Program-made: the position numbers and the translations under genes
From: Lutjanus erythropterus
Taxonomy: Eukaryota; Chordata; Actinopteri; Lutjaniformes; Lutjanidae
Length of the DNA: 64,000 bases
NCBI GenBank assembly: GCA_020091685.1
Contig: CM034610.1
Coordinates: forward strand, 15,275,671-15,339,670
Direction: 5' to 3'
The notes under the pieces: model-generated
Databases searched by the model: none
Told to the model about the DNA's origin: nothing
Seen by the model: only the letters and a program-made list of their open reading frames with translations
Shown here: piece after piece, positions 52,963 to 64,000 of the stretch
Layout: each line of letters begins with the position of its first letter
How positions within the stretch are numbered: the stretch's first letter is position 1

Positions 52963-55900
52963 TCAGCTGTCCACCTGAATGTTGTCCCACACTCGAACAA
53001 CTTCTGGACAGTCATTGAGGGCTTCTATTAGCGTTGAGGCAGCGTCCATCTGGTCCTGGTCCAGAGACAAGAGGGTGCGGGGAACAAACTCCAACCCAGC
53101 GGATGTGATCTGCATCCCCAGCTCCTCCAGTGAGGCCCGAACCTTCCTCATGTCCACCATGTCACAAATAAACTGAGGAGAGAGTTGCAGATCAAACTAT
53201 TAGTTAAACCTATTCTTATTTTCATTGTTATTAAATCTGGGTTTTTTTTATGAACGGTTTAGTGTATAAAATGTGAGGATTTTTCCAAAATCCAAGGTTA
53301 TGACTTGGCCTTGGTTGTTTGGACTAATCAGCTCATAACTGTGGGAAGGTTGTATTACAGTGTGTACAAACTGTGTTCTGTGAGGGGAGGGGACTGATTT
53401 ACGAGTCTACTGGTTGTTATCAGGGAAATATTACTTAAAAATTGTATTGGTATGAAGGCTGATAACAAAATTATGCCAAATATGTTTCAATAATATATTG
53501 ATGACACAGATAACCAGACAGGTCACACTACAGATAACTCAGCTTACTTCTGTGCTGGGAATCAGTGAGCATGGGATCAAAAGTGCAAATAAAATTGCCC
53601 TTTTGAAATCTAGACAAATAGTTGGATTGTGATAAAGAAAAAAAATATTGTATCATATGAAATATTTATATAATTTATTTGCTATTGATCTCAAAATCAA
53701 GCAACTCTAGAGGATTCAACAGATGTTTATTTATGTCTCCTCAGAAAGGCAGGAATTTCATGGCCGCCGTGCCCTATCAGTTTGGCCTTATGTCCCTCTT
53801 ATGTCCCCTCTTAAATCTGCCCTGTGGCCACAGTGGCCTTGAGGCTCCAATCCACACTGCTATTAGGAAAAAAAAAAACGATATAACAATAGTCAGAATC
53901 ATCCTTAACCTTTAACTTTAATTCATTATTTCTGTTGACTAAAAATCATTGTTTTATTTGATGGCCTTGCTGCCGTATCATTTGGCTTTTGTGCCCTCAA
54001 AAAATTGGCAAAGATCAAATGCCAAGTGGTCTTACCCCTAAAATGAAATTCAGGCCTGCTCCTCAGGATTATAACATGTATCTGAGTTACTTTAGTCTGG
54101 TCAACCGATTAACGGCTGAAGATACTCACACAGATGTTTCTATAAGCTGAACTAGATTAATTTTAATGGGAAAAAATGAACAAAAATGCTCCACGCATGC
54201 CTCATTCCCATCACTCCTCTGCTGCTGTTAATTGCATCTTGGGAAATGATCCCTCATATCTGCACTGCTCTCCTTCATGTCTGACCTGCAGGAGGGGCTG
54301 CTCCTCCTCATCCTCAGTCTCTTGGACATCTTCAGCTCCCGCCTCGATGGCCAACTCCAGAGCTCGCTCCGTTGAGATGTTCTGGCCCTGCACCACCACC
54401 ACCCCCCTCTTGCTGAAGTTGTGGCGCGCTCCGTCTGACAGCATCCCCCTGTGGATGGGGGCAGAATTACAAGTCTGTCAGACAACATAATCCCACATTT
54501 AACTATGTCATGTGATCATTATGACAGAGTATTAGGGTTACATTAGGGGAAAAAGAGAGAAAGACACTTTTTATTTAGCATAAAGAGAATAAATTCAAAA
54601 TGTCGAGAAATAAGTTGAAGTCTTAGTGCCAGGCATGAGGAAAAATAAATTTATAATCATTTATGAGAATAAAGTTGATATGTTGAGAATACAATCAAAT
54701 AGTATTTTGACTTTATTCTTCTCTTATTTTCTGGCCCTAATACTTGTCTGGTTAAAAGTATAAACCACATTTGTTTTTTGTTTTTTATTATTAGGTATCT
54801 TTTATTTTTGTTTGCTTGTTTCTAACTTTCTAAAATGATATGCAGCTACAGATGTGAGACAATACTTGATGTATTTTTACTTCTGACAGATATTACTTTT
54901 TTTTAAATCAATAAAAGCATTAAAATTAAGTTCTTAAGATCCTGCAGACATAGTGTCATTAAGATTGTGGCACAAGCTGATGCAATTAAGAACAGAAACA
55001 AGCAGTAGCTCTCATATGTGATGCATTATACTGTAGGTATTTTTCTGCCTGCTGTATTCTAGCTGTTGGTTTTTTGATATTTTTTCCATCAACTGTTTGC
55101 ATCTGTGCCAGCAGCTTCTTAGCCAAGACAAATTTGTTTGTACAGGGACATCTAGTGGCTGCTGCACCAACCTCCATTGTCAGTACACCATGATTACCAT
55201 GATGTATTCTTCATTCCTCCCCCATATTGTCCCGAATACAGAAAAAACTACTGCATTACTGATGTACTATCTCAGGTATTCCAAATCGGTTAAATAGTAT
55301 TCCTGTACAACTAGTGGTGTTTGTTTTACCAGAATTTAAGTGTCACATGTTTAGGATGTGACAGAGGGTGATATACTTTATCAGAGTAATAATCCATTAG
55401 GGCAGCACAATTAATCAAATATTAATCTCGATCATGAGTTTGGCTTCCCACAGTTAAATGAACATGAGCGGCCACGATGTTGACATTTAAAATGGGTGCT
55501 CCACTCACAAAAACTGCATATCAAATTCATATCAAACGCATCCTACACACACAGCCAGCCACCCTGCAGCAGCAGCCACAGTGGAAAATTCCCTGGATGC
55601 TGCAGCTGCAGTCCAGAGAAGAATAGCAAAGCCCTTGAAACAGATCATCATCCATTGTTTGGAACTATTTCAGATTTAGGGCAAGTGATGTTAAGTGTGA
55701 ACACTAAATCATATGCAAAGAGTGCAGGAGACTTGTGTCTGCACTGCAAAGCAACACAACTAACTAGTACTGAAAATGTCCCTGCTGTGGAGCTAATAAA
55801 AGATTTTTATATCTTATCTTAGTTCCACCAAAAAAGGATTTGTACATTAACAGAAATGTTGCACAACATGGAAGTGAAAGCAGGCCTGTATTATTTTTAA

Positions 55901-57104
55901 ATGTGATACATAATTGTGATCTCCATATTGATTTAAAATAATCATAATTATCACTTTGGCCATAAATGTGCAGCCCATTTAACCATTGCTTGAACTGTCT
56001 GTGTTTGAGTATTTCAGCTAAACAGTCACAGCAGAGTGAGGTTACAGAAAGTCAATCCTGACCCGTTCTTGATAAGCAGGCGTTTAATTTCCTGCTGGCT
56101 GCGTGAGTTGTTGTCAGTCAGGACCTCTATGAGCAGCAGACATCCACCAGGCCCCCGAGCTTCAAACATGTGCTGAGACATTGGTTTGGCCTTTTCCTGC
56201 ACAGCCAAGAGAAAAGATATCAATGAGAGACTAAAAAATAGATGCCGAGAAGTATATAAGCTGTGCAGACCTGTGTTGCTGGCCAAGCACCTTACTATAA
56301 GGCTGCAAGTAATGACTATTTTCATTATTGATTAATTTGCTTCTCATTTTTACAATTAATTAAATGTTTAGGCTATAATCTATGTATAGTCTATGTAATT
56401 TTAACAAATGGAAACGCTCATTAAAAGTTCTTAGAGCCCAAAGTGATGTGTTCTCTGCATTCTGTGCAATAATAATTCAGTAATTCCAACCTTTACATAT
56501 ACATATTTAATATTCTTGCATCTTAACACACTAATTCATATATATCCGACTTTGACATTTTATGTTGATTCATTCATTCATTTTTCACTCATTTGTATAT
56601 GATGACCATGTGTTGTCAGCCTACCGCACTCTTGATTGCTTGCTCTATGGAAGCTTTGGGCATGTTCTTGCTTCTGCACTGCTCCAGTATGTGGGCCAAG
56701 TTTACATTCATGTCTGGGTTGGATCCACCCTCTGCAGATGAAAACAACATTTATAATTAGCCATAGTTGACATGAAAACAGTCTAATGGCAAGGAACGAC
56801 TTTCTTTTCCTTGAGTCAGTAGTTTAATCTCACCTTTCACAGCTATTCTTATCATCATACCAAACTTCATAAACATCCTGCCCCTCGCCTCATCTTTAGG
56901 ACCCTTGATGTGCTTCACCTTTGACCACTTGTTGTGACCAGCGCATAAGGCGGAGCACAGCTGCAGCTCCCGGACAGCAGAGCTCCTCCACGGCGGGGAC
57001 AACACACGTGAGACCGGACGGAGGACGGACTCCCTGCCTGAGGTCGGGGCCAGTGTCGTGGGGCGCAGGGTCCGGAGAGCCCTCAGCACAGCCCTCCCCG
57101 CCAT
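52963..57104 (-). CDS. taco1: Translational activator of cytochrome c oxidase I (TACO1)
   Basis: A mitochondrial-matrix YebC/PmpR-family protein needed for efficient translation of the mitochondrial COX1 mRNA; loss in people causes complex IV deficiency (established for the family). Exons 5' to 3': 57104-56834, 56731-56625, 56196-56063, 54448-54286, 53172-52963 (TGA at 52963-52965). The total is 294 residues (human about 297), with no break. The N-terminus [15 protein letters not shown] is arginine-rich without acidic residues, as in a mitochondrial targeting peptide. Family landmarks follow: [37 protein letters not shown] and AIEAGAEDV. An in-frame ATG at 57131 gives MCVCVCVKG from a CA repeat, so the start at 57104 is preferred. 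Confidence 0.93.
55397..55980 (+). mobile_element. Degraded hAT (ZBED-type) transposon in taco1 intron 3
   Basis: The ends are inverted: 'tagggcagcacaatta' on the left and 'aaatgtgcagccca' on the right. Inside, one frame reads [11 protein letters not shown], then a stop, then [18 protein letters not shown]. These are the aromatic and C-x2-C parts of a BED zinc finger like that of hAT transposases. Most of the transposase is missing. Confidence 0.65.
56285..56400 (+). repeat. Fragment of the window-start repeat family
   Basis: 'ggctgcaagtaatgactattttcattattgattaattt' style wording matches the terminal part of the element at 1-290 in inverse sense. It lies in taco1 intron 2. Confidence 0.4.
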
Positions 57105-57106
57105 GC

Positions 57107-57132
57107 CCTTCACACACACACACACACACACT
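57107..57132 (+). repeat. Short (CA)n tract in the taco1 5' leader
   Basis: About 12 CA units lie immediately upstream of the taco1 start codon. On the mRNA strand this is a GU repeat directly in front of the ATG context 'aagggcATGgcg'. Confidence 0.85.
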
Positions 57133-57284
57133 ACCAGAGTGTCAATATATAACGGTACAGTGTCTCAGTCACCTTCTGCACATGTGGAGAAAAGAGCCGA
57201 GCTGCAGGACGAGGCCTTTAACTTTAGAAAAAAAAATCGCTTTCACATTAATAAATATGTTAAACAGCATCAAGTTTTCTAACT

Positions 57285-57370
57285 TACACTTTGACAAGCC
57301 AGGAGAGCACGCAGCTGCGGCTGTCCTTGTTGTGAACCGGCACTTCCTGGTTGCTATGACGTCAGAAATA
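57285..57370. promoter_or_regulatory. taco1 promoter region with CRE and ETS motifs and a possible 5'UTR exon
   Basis: A palindromic CRE (TGACGTCA) is at 57357-57364 and an ETS/GABP core (CTTCC, GGAAG on the minus strand) at 57343-57347. Both are typical of promoters of nuclear genes for mitochondrial proteins. On the minus strand 'tgtcaaagt|gtaagt' at about 57286-57294 is a good donor, suggesting a short non-coding first exon spliced to the coding exon. This is inference from motifs alone. Confidence 0.5.
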
Positions 57371-57402
57371 GGCCCTTCAAAATAAAAGATAAATCAGGCA
57401 GT

Positions 57403-57424
57403 ATGTTCGTGGTGATGAAAAAGC
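57403..57424 (+). CDS. Possible first exon of a divergent plus-strand gene
   Basis: About 40 bases from the CRE, on the opposite strand to taco1, an ATG opens MFVVMKK and meets a perfect GTGAGT donor at 57425. A divergent partner sharing the CRE/ETS promoter would be a common layout. No following exon was firmly recognised, so this may be chance. Confidence 0.25.
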
Positions 57425-57429
57425 GTGAG

Positions 57430-60400
57430 TGACACTTTTTATTCTTAACTTGTATAATTTTAACTATTTGGATAGAATTAATTTTCTACCTAACGTTTTT
57501 TTTTTTTAAGAAAATACTTGTATCTCTTTTTTTCTATATCCAGTTCAATTTATACATTAATTATTTATATTAATTATATATTATCATATTTTAGATTTTA
57601 TATTATACAAAGGTTGTTTATTTGTTTGTTTATTTATTTAAAGGTTGTTTTATATTGCTTAGGTGGAAGTAACCAACATGTTTTTCATATAGGAACTACC
57701 TTATTTCTAGTGGATGCAGAAACAACATAGTTCCTACATGAAACTGTTCACAGCCAGGTCTGTTGATTATCTTGTGTAACTGGGTCACGATTTCAGGAAA
57801 GAACGTTGCTGATGAGTTTTTAAAATGTATTTTTTAAGCACTTTGGGCATCAGAAGCTAAGTGCCATTTACTCCCATTATACTTGAGGAGAAGGCAGACA
57901 TCTCTACAGCCGATATCCCTAAAATTCGAGCTGTTCCACAGCTCAAAGAGGCCTCGTCGGGCGTCTGCCCTGGCTGAGTGCTGTGTCTCTGGGTCTCATT
58001 TAAATAATATTAGATATGTAATATCGGGGCTTCCTCCCCATGTAGTACAGTACTTTTCTGTTTATAAACTAGTCACTTTTATACATTTAAATTTGAGGAG
58101 GTTATTTGCAAAAACAGATAAATATTGTTCTTAAAATGAAAAAAAAAAACATCTGTATGATTGATGTTTGTTGGAGTGCACAAAAAATTATTCAGAAAAA
58201 TAAATAATAATCCTGAAGCATGGGAACCTGAAATCTCGTTGAGGACCCCTGGGTGTTTCTGGCTGAGATTGGGAACCACAGCAGCATATCAGTACACAAG
58301 CAGAACAAACTGATCCAAAAACAATAACAGTAACACAAGCAAAAAATATTGGACATATTTCCCATATAATTTTCCTATTTGTTACATCAGCTATTGTCAG
58401 GAAGGTTATCACTATAGACATTATAGATCCCAGCTAATTGGCACAAACAGTAGGCAGTATGAGTCTGGTCTGTATCAGTGTCCTCCAAAATGTCCCAGCG
58501 TGGGAACTGGAAATAAAATGTTGGTCTGTTGCCATGGGACCAAAGTCTATTAAATCATACTGCATCTATTTATGATGATAGGATATAATAATAATAGGCT
58601 TATGACCCAGTCTCTTGTCCCGGATTCGAAAAACAGGCACAAATCCCTGAACAATATATGCGTAATCAATATGTGCGTAATTATCAGGAGGATTGTAAAA
58701 GCTGAGACTACTTTATCTGACAGTGGGGTTAGTTAGTTTTAGTTTATAATTTAGTTTATTTCACTCATTTCAGTGCGTATGTTCTCGTAGCACTTTCACA
58801 AAAACACACAGTACACTCTAACAAACGCCTGAGACACATTTCATGACCTAAAAAGGGGCAGGAAGAAGAAACATCTTCTTAGTAATAACATAACATAAAT
58901 TCAGATGGCCTTTTTCTTTTCACACGTAACAATTTTACAATACATACTCAAATACTCACTTAAAAGTTTCAACCATACTTCAATACTATCAGTGACAGTC
59001 ATCTTAACATAAATATTACTCAGTAAGTTCACATTGGCTCATTATTTCGTGGCTATTAATTTACTTAAATTTAAATTAAATTTTAAATTTACATTTAAAT
59101 TTAAACAACATTTTAAATGAGTGTGTGTAACTGTTTCTCTGCAAACACAGGATACAGCAATATTTTGGTCACTTAACAGATGTCATTAATGGAATAAAGA
59201 ATATTGTGCTTGAGACCGACCCTTATGGGATTCACATTTAAACTTCATAAACTCATAAAATTCATAAACAAGAGTCAATACTAACAAACTGCACAAATTG
59301 TTGTGTTTCATCTAAATAACTTCTTAAACCCCTAATTCCCTGTAGGGCCTGCTACATGAAATAATTGCCAGAAAATTATAATGTTTTTGAAACGTAAATC
59401 TTCATTGGACCTTATTCATCACTTTTGGGAAATCTGGAACATTTAAATTTGGTTTGGTTCTTTTTTCTTGTATTTGTGACTGTGATGGAATAATGCAGAT
59501 TGCATTGTAACATTCAATCAAATAATGATTGAGGGATTCACAAATAAATCTTATGTACCGGCTGTATCATATTTAATACACACACTTTCAACATGATTTT
59601 GCTATAAAATAAAGTACAAATGTAATTACAGGTTATTTCACTGAAGTAAATATTCATACTGAAATATGAGTAGCAATATAACTTTTATTTTTCCTCTAAC
59701 TTTTTCAAAATTAACAAAGATTTTCCTCCCAAAAATGTGCGACTCGCTACATGAAGGCAGCCATGTTGGATTTTGCACCCACAGGCCAGCTGCTGCCTGC
59801 AGTGCACTGATAATCCACCAGGGGACAGAAGACTTGTCTCAGATTGCATATATGAGGTTTTTCAGGAAAGTATTGATCATATTGATGTTGTAGAGGTCTC
59901 AGAAACTCATATATCAAATATGATGCAAATGGCGTTATAGGGCTAAACCCATACTGATTCTCACATATCAGTTTATTCTTTTCTATAAAACTATGAAACT
60001 TTTGCTTAAACCACTTTTCAATCATTTTTTAAACTGAAATAGCGGTATTTCTAGAAAAACTGTTAGGTGGAAAAACAACAGACACAAAGACGATGGCAGA
60101 AACAGACGTCCACACCAGAGGAGCACAAAGAGTTAAGTGAGATAGAAGCCACAGCCAATCAAGGCCAACACATCTCTGATAGACAACAGTCCAAAGAAGA
60201 AATGTGAAAGGAGGAGGTTTCTCTCTCTCCTCCTCCCCTCACAAACCTTCTCACACCACAGACTGCAACATGGTCCCTCAAACCTGGTCAGTGATGTCCA
60301 CTTAGCCTCAAGGAGAAGAGAGAGAAAGGAGACATTTTTAAAAGGGGTGCCGTAAGACCCCAAAGAAACTGAGGAAGATCCCAAAAATCATACAAAGGCA

Positions 60401-62520
60401 GAAAAAAAACACAAGGAGCACTAATGGGACACCAGAGGAGAGCAGTCCTTAACTTTTGGACACAAGTTCCTTCAACCTGAGGAGGAGAAAATGATCTGAT
60501 GTTAACCCAACGTCCTGTTTGAGTCATCGGCTGAAAAGACGTCATGTTATCTGCACAGGGAACTGGTGCTTTGGCTCTTTTCCACAGTGTCATCATAGTA
60601 ACTGCATTGGTAAGTGTGCTCTACTTATCCTGAGTATTTAGGTGATTGAGTTATTGATTACGTCACTCAGTGAATGGGTTACATATCTATTATTTCCCTT
60701 TAATAAATTAAACATTTGGGCCAAATTAGATTATTTTCGTTCTTCTTTTACTTTTAGTCCCTCAAAGTAAATATGAGTATTAGCAATATCTTTATTTCAA
60801 TTTTTTTTTTAAATAAGCAAACATAAGTTCTAGTGGATCTCATTTGATTGTATGGCTGTACATTAGCAAGACTCTGGCAATACGATCCGCATCACAAATT
60901 ACAATGTCACATATTGTGATATTGTAAGCAAGACAAGATATTGATGGGTTTTTAAAATCTGATTCTAGGAAAACTGTCATAATATAGATAACACCCCCAC
61001 CTGCATAAAACCAGAGTAAAAATGTTAACTTTTTAATGGAATTAAAACAACATTTGTATTTGTTATAGTCCCTGTAACAGCCAACATTATAGCGTGGCTT
61101 TTTGTGCAGTCTGAGCAAAGGCATGCAGTTCTTCCTTACCTCATGCATCAATATTTTTTTACACCCCTATTTGATTGTAATGCTAATAATAATCATTGGT
61201 GCTGAGGAATTGGTGAGCATCTTAAAGAAAGTGAACAAAGTTTAAAGTAAATTCTCAGTCTCTTAGTCCAGTGCAAACTTAACAAAGGCAGCCTTTTATG
61301 CTCTAAATTTAAACTTTTCACACAGTGGCATCATATCTTACACTAGAATATGACACTGAGTCAGAAATAACACTCCCATAATGCTGCACTTTGGGCCAAA
61401 TACAGAAATTTTCATGTACCTGTGACTCTCTTTGATTGTTTGAATTTTGGACGTAGATTTATCTTGTGCTTCAGGAAACATGCCAGCCATTCACCTGAAA
61501 GACTGACCACAGATGAGTCATGTAATTTTGTTCTTTTTTTAAATGAAAATGGGTGATGTGGACATGTAAGTTTTTTTTTTTAGCAGTGCTGCTGAGGAAT
61601 ATTGATTTTTCATTTTTGAGTTTTTACATCAATTGTATAATTTATTTCAAAATGTAAAACAAAGTAAAGTCGGATGAAAATGAAGCCTCAATGACCTACT
61701 ATTAAAAAGTGATTGAATTAATAATTAGCTCTTTACATACACACTAATAACTAATTATTATCATTATTAGTATTATTATTGTTTTTAAACTTTTTTATTT
61801 GCTTACTTATTTCATCTATGTTTGCTCTTTGTTTTCCATGATACAAATCATGGCGTTGTATAATAGAAATAAAATAAAAACATAACGTAAGCATCATCTA
61901 ATACCATCTTTAACTTTAATACCCATACACTCATACAAATGTTTAACACTCGTCAGTTTTCTAAAACAGGCATTGACAAAGAAAATAGTACCACACTGTG
62001 CATGTTTTAGTGGTCCATAAAATGAATAACCATTTAAAATCAACAAATCTTTACACAAAATTGAAAAAGTCTTTAAGCCTGTCTAGAGTAAGCCTCTGTA
62101 CGGTTGGAATAATTTTCATAACAACATGGTTATCACTGAGAATTTATTCAGTGGGCCACATTTAAAAACTAAAATCTAAAATTAGAAAAAGGAAAACATT
62201 GCAAAAAGGCCACTAGTAAGAGGACAAATGGACAGACGCTTGTGCCTGTTTAAATGAGACAATAATAATAATAACAACAACAATAATTATAATACACTAT
62301 ATCATCATATTAATTAATTATTAATAATAGTTAATATAATTCTGATTATTAAGAATAACATAGCCAATACATTGGAGGATGTTTCGCAAAATTGCTAACA
62401 AATCTCATGTCCAAATATGAATATTATATTGAAAAAAATACCTGTTTACAAAGGCAACTCACACATCCTCTGAAAATGATAAAATGACTCACTAATAAAG
62501 AGTCACTTGAGTTTTTTGGA
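57430..62520. other. Repeat-rich intergenic stretch
   Basis: No coding exon supported. AT-rich DNA with repeat pieces: a 'cagaagctaagtgccattta' element around 57835-58030, AT-rich low-complexity at 59060-59110, and a possible LINE scrap at 59935-60035. Simple AAT/ATT runs occur near 61750 and 62265. Confidence 0.45.
59935..60035 (-). mobile_element. Possible LINE reverse-transcriptase fragment
   Basis: The minus strand reads FIEKNKLICENQYGF, resembling the 'fl.k..il...QyGFR' motif before the catalytic box of jockey/Rex-type reverse transcriptases. The match is short and the following residues diverge. Confidence 0.45.
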
Positions 62521-62567
62521 GAAAAAATTTCTCAATTTCTGACCAAAAAAAACACACAACAGCAGCA

Positions 62568-62870
62568 GTGAAACCAAAACAAGAGCCCTCAGTCTCCACC
62601 ATCACAAGACACCTGCGGTCTGCTTTGTCTCACAAAGCTCCTCCATCATCTCTGACCCCTGTAACCTTTCACCCACTGAGGGTTGACCGTCCCGCAGCTC
62701 ACAGTGACCACCTCCACCTCTTCATCTTCCCTCGGGTCGATCCCGAGTGTCGACCTCAGGCAGACTTACAACCTCGTTCTCAGTCAGCCGTAAAATCACT
62801 TTACATGAAGCAGAGGCCTGACAGAGCAAATTCAATTATGACACAAAAGCGAGGACATGTCTTAGACTAA
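62568..62870 (+). other. Isolated GC-richer open frame followed by AATAAA (candidate terminal exon)
   Basis: A 100-codon plus-strand frame stands out by higher GC in AT-rich surroundings. It is rich in proline, arginine and histidine (for example LHLFIFPRVDPECRPQADLQ). AAG/CAG acceptor-like triplets sit just before it, and AATAAA lies at 62961-62966. I do not recognise the protein. The minus strand also has a short open stretch here. It could be the last exon of an unknown gene or simply a GC patch. Confidence 0.25.
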
Positions 62871-63454
62871 TTGTTTTGCTAACACTCCCTGTCTGTCAGC
62901 AGAAAGCCCTCCCGTGCAAAGAAAACTGAGTGACTTCTCTGTATTGACTTGCATGAATTGAATAAAGCTGCATGATGGAGCACTGTATTCATGTTGTGTT
63001 GAGGCACAGGTGGAGGACCATGACAAAAAATATTTAATTATGGCCGTCAATATTCAACATAAACAGGATTGTGAACAGAAACACACAGATGCAATACACA
63101 CTATAAGCAGTGTCAACATAACCAGAGTGTGTCCACAGTCCACTATACAACAACAACAAGTGGTTTAAGCAACTCAATATGTCTGTATTGACTTTGGCTG
63201 AGAGTTGTCTCCCAAAACAAATCACTGTAGGAAATGATAGCTGTCCAGCCATCTGACTGCTACAATACTGGAAACGCTGTTCACCCACTGACAGTTTATT
63301 TTAATGGCTCATGCCAAGAATGTCAGTTATCACATATCCATTGACACGACTGGGTCCAGTTGGATTTGAGTCTGTTTAACAAGAGTGAGAAGTTTTCTTT
63401 AGCTTGACAGTAAGATGGCTGTGAGAAGCAGTGATGGAATGAGTCCTGAGATCA

Positions 63455-63900
63455 TTTACTTAAAGGAACAGTTTAGGTTTTTTTTTTTAAGTGGGGTTGT
63501 ATGATGTACTTATCCATTGTGAGTGTATTACCTACAGTAGGTGGTGGTTTGCATGCCTCCAGTCTGGGGAAGCAGAAGAAGTAAAAGTGACATCAGACAG
63601 GATGTCTATTTGTAAAATCAGTCATTTTGCCTCATAGAACACGGGACTTGCTGATCTACTGCTGCCTCCATTCATTTGTGTTATTGTGTGATTTTGGTGT
63701 TTTCGACTGTTAACCAGTGACATGATAAGACAAACATACTTCTTGATTGAAGCAGTGTTAGACCAGCAACTGGCATCTTCTGCAAGGTAAAATGACTGTT
63801 TTCAGTTTCACATTTCTGTTTCAACAACTGCTTGATGTATTGCCATATAATGTGGTACAGACATTCATGCCCCCGCCCCGGACTTTTCATGTAGTGACAC
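63455..63900 (+). repeat. Copy of the palindromic MITE family at 29053-29862
   Basis: 'taaaggaacagtttaggttt', 'ttatccattgtgagtgtatt' and 'ggggaagcagaagaagt' correspond to the left arm of the 29 kb element ('taaagggatagttctgcttt', 'gaggaagcagcaggagt'). 'gttattgtgtgattttggtg' matches its centre. The right part is shortened. Confidence 0.55.
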
Positions 63901-63937
63901 ACCAACTCATCAGCCTCAGCTGTAACTTTTTCCTGTT

Positions 63938-64000
<63 letters not shown>
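63938..64000 (+). repeat. (TAA)n microsatellite at the window end
   Basis: About 20 TAA/AAT units run to the last base of the window, so its true length is not visible. Confidence 0.95.

Noticed and set aside
62600..62780. Minus-strand stretch reading GIDPREDEEVEVVTVSCGTV
   Set aside because: Only about 36 codons before stops on both sides, no convincing acceptor; the plus-strand frame with AATAAA is the better, though still weak, reading.

Overview
This is vertebrate nuclear DNA, almost certainly from a ray-finned (teleost) fish. The coding parts are split into many short exons with GT/AG borders. The non-coding DNA is AT-rich and crowded with fish-type transposon relics (Tc1/mariner, hAT, LINE, tRNA-derived SINE, foldback MITEs) and long CA microsatellites. 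No prokaryotic, viral or CRISPR feature was seen.

Layout. (1) 1-10.4 kb: no confident coding exon, only repeats; it is intergenic and/or erbb2 intron 1. (2) 10.4-27.0 kb, plus strand: 26 coding exons (exon 2 to the stop) of erbb2 (HER2-type receptor tyrosine kinase), then a roughly 1.9 kb 3'UTR. The signal-peptide exon 1 was not located. Many exon sizes equal those I recall for human ERBB2. (3) 28.9-42.2 kb: two intronless class A GPCR genes in tail-to-tail orientation (32.7-33.6 kb plus; 37.2-38.1 kb minus). They are clearly paralogous and share unusual core motifs, including DCY in place of DRY. (4) 42.2-51.2 kb, minus strand: an ERG-type voltage-gated potassium channel, best called kcnh6. 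It has a candidate first exon that would give a channel without the N-terminal PAS domain. (5) 53.0-57.1 kb, minus strand: taco1, a mitochondrial YebC-family translational activator, complete in five coding exons. A CRE plus ETS-type promoter lies just upstream. (6) 57.4-64 kb: mostly repeats, with two weak plus-strand exon candidates.

erbb2, kcnh6 and taco1 all lie on the long arm of human chromosome 17 (from memory), so the window looks like a conserved syntenic block. The order and spacing differ, and the GPCR pair sits between erbb2 and kcnh6. The genes do not form one pathway: erbb2 is growth-factor signalling, kcnh6 is membrane repolarisation, taco1 is mitochondrial COX1 translation, and the GPCRs are orphans. 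All exon borders were read by eye from reading frame, splice dinucleotides and remembered family sequences; no search was run.
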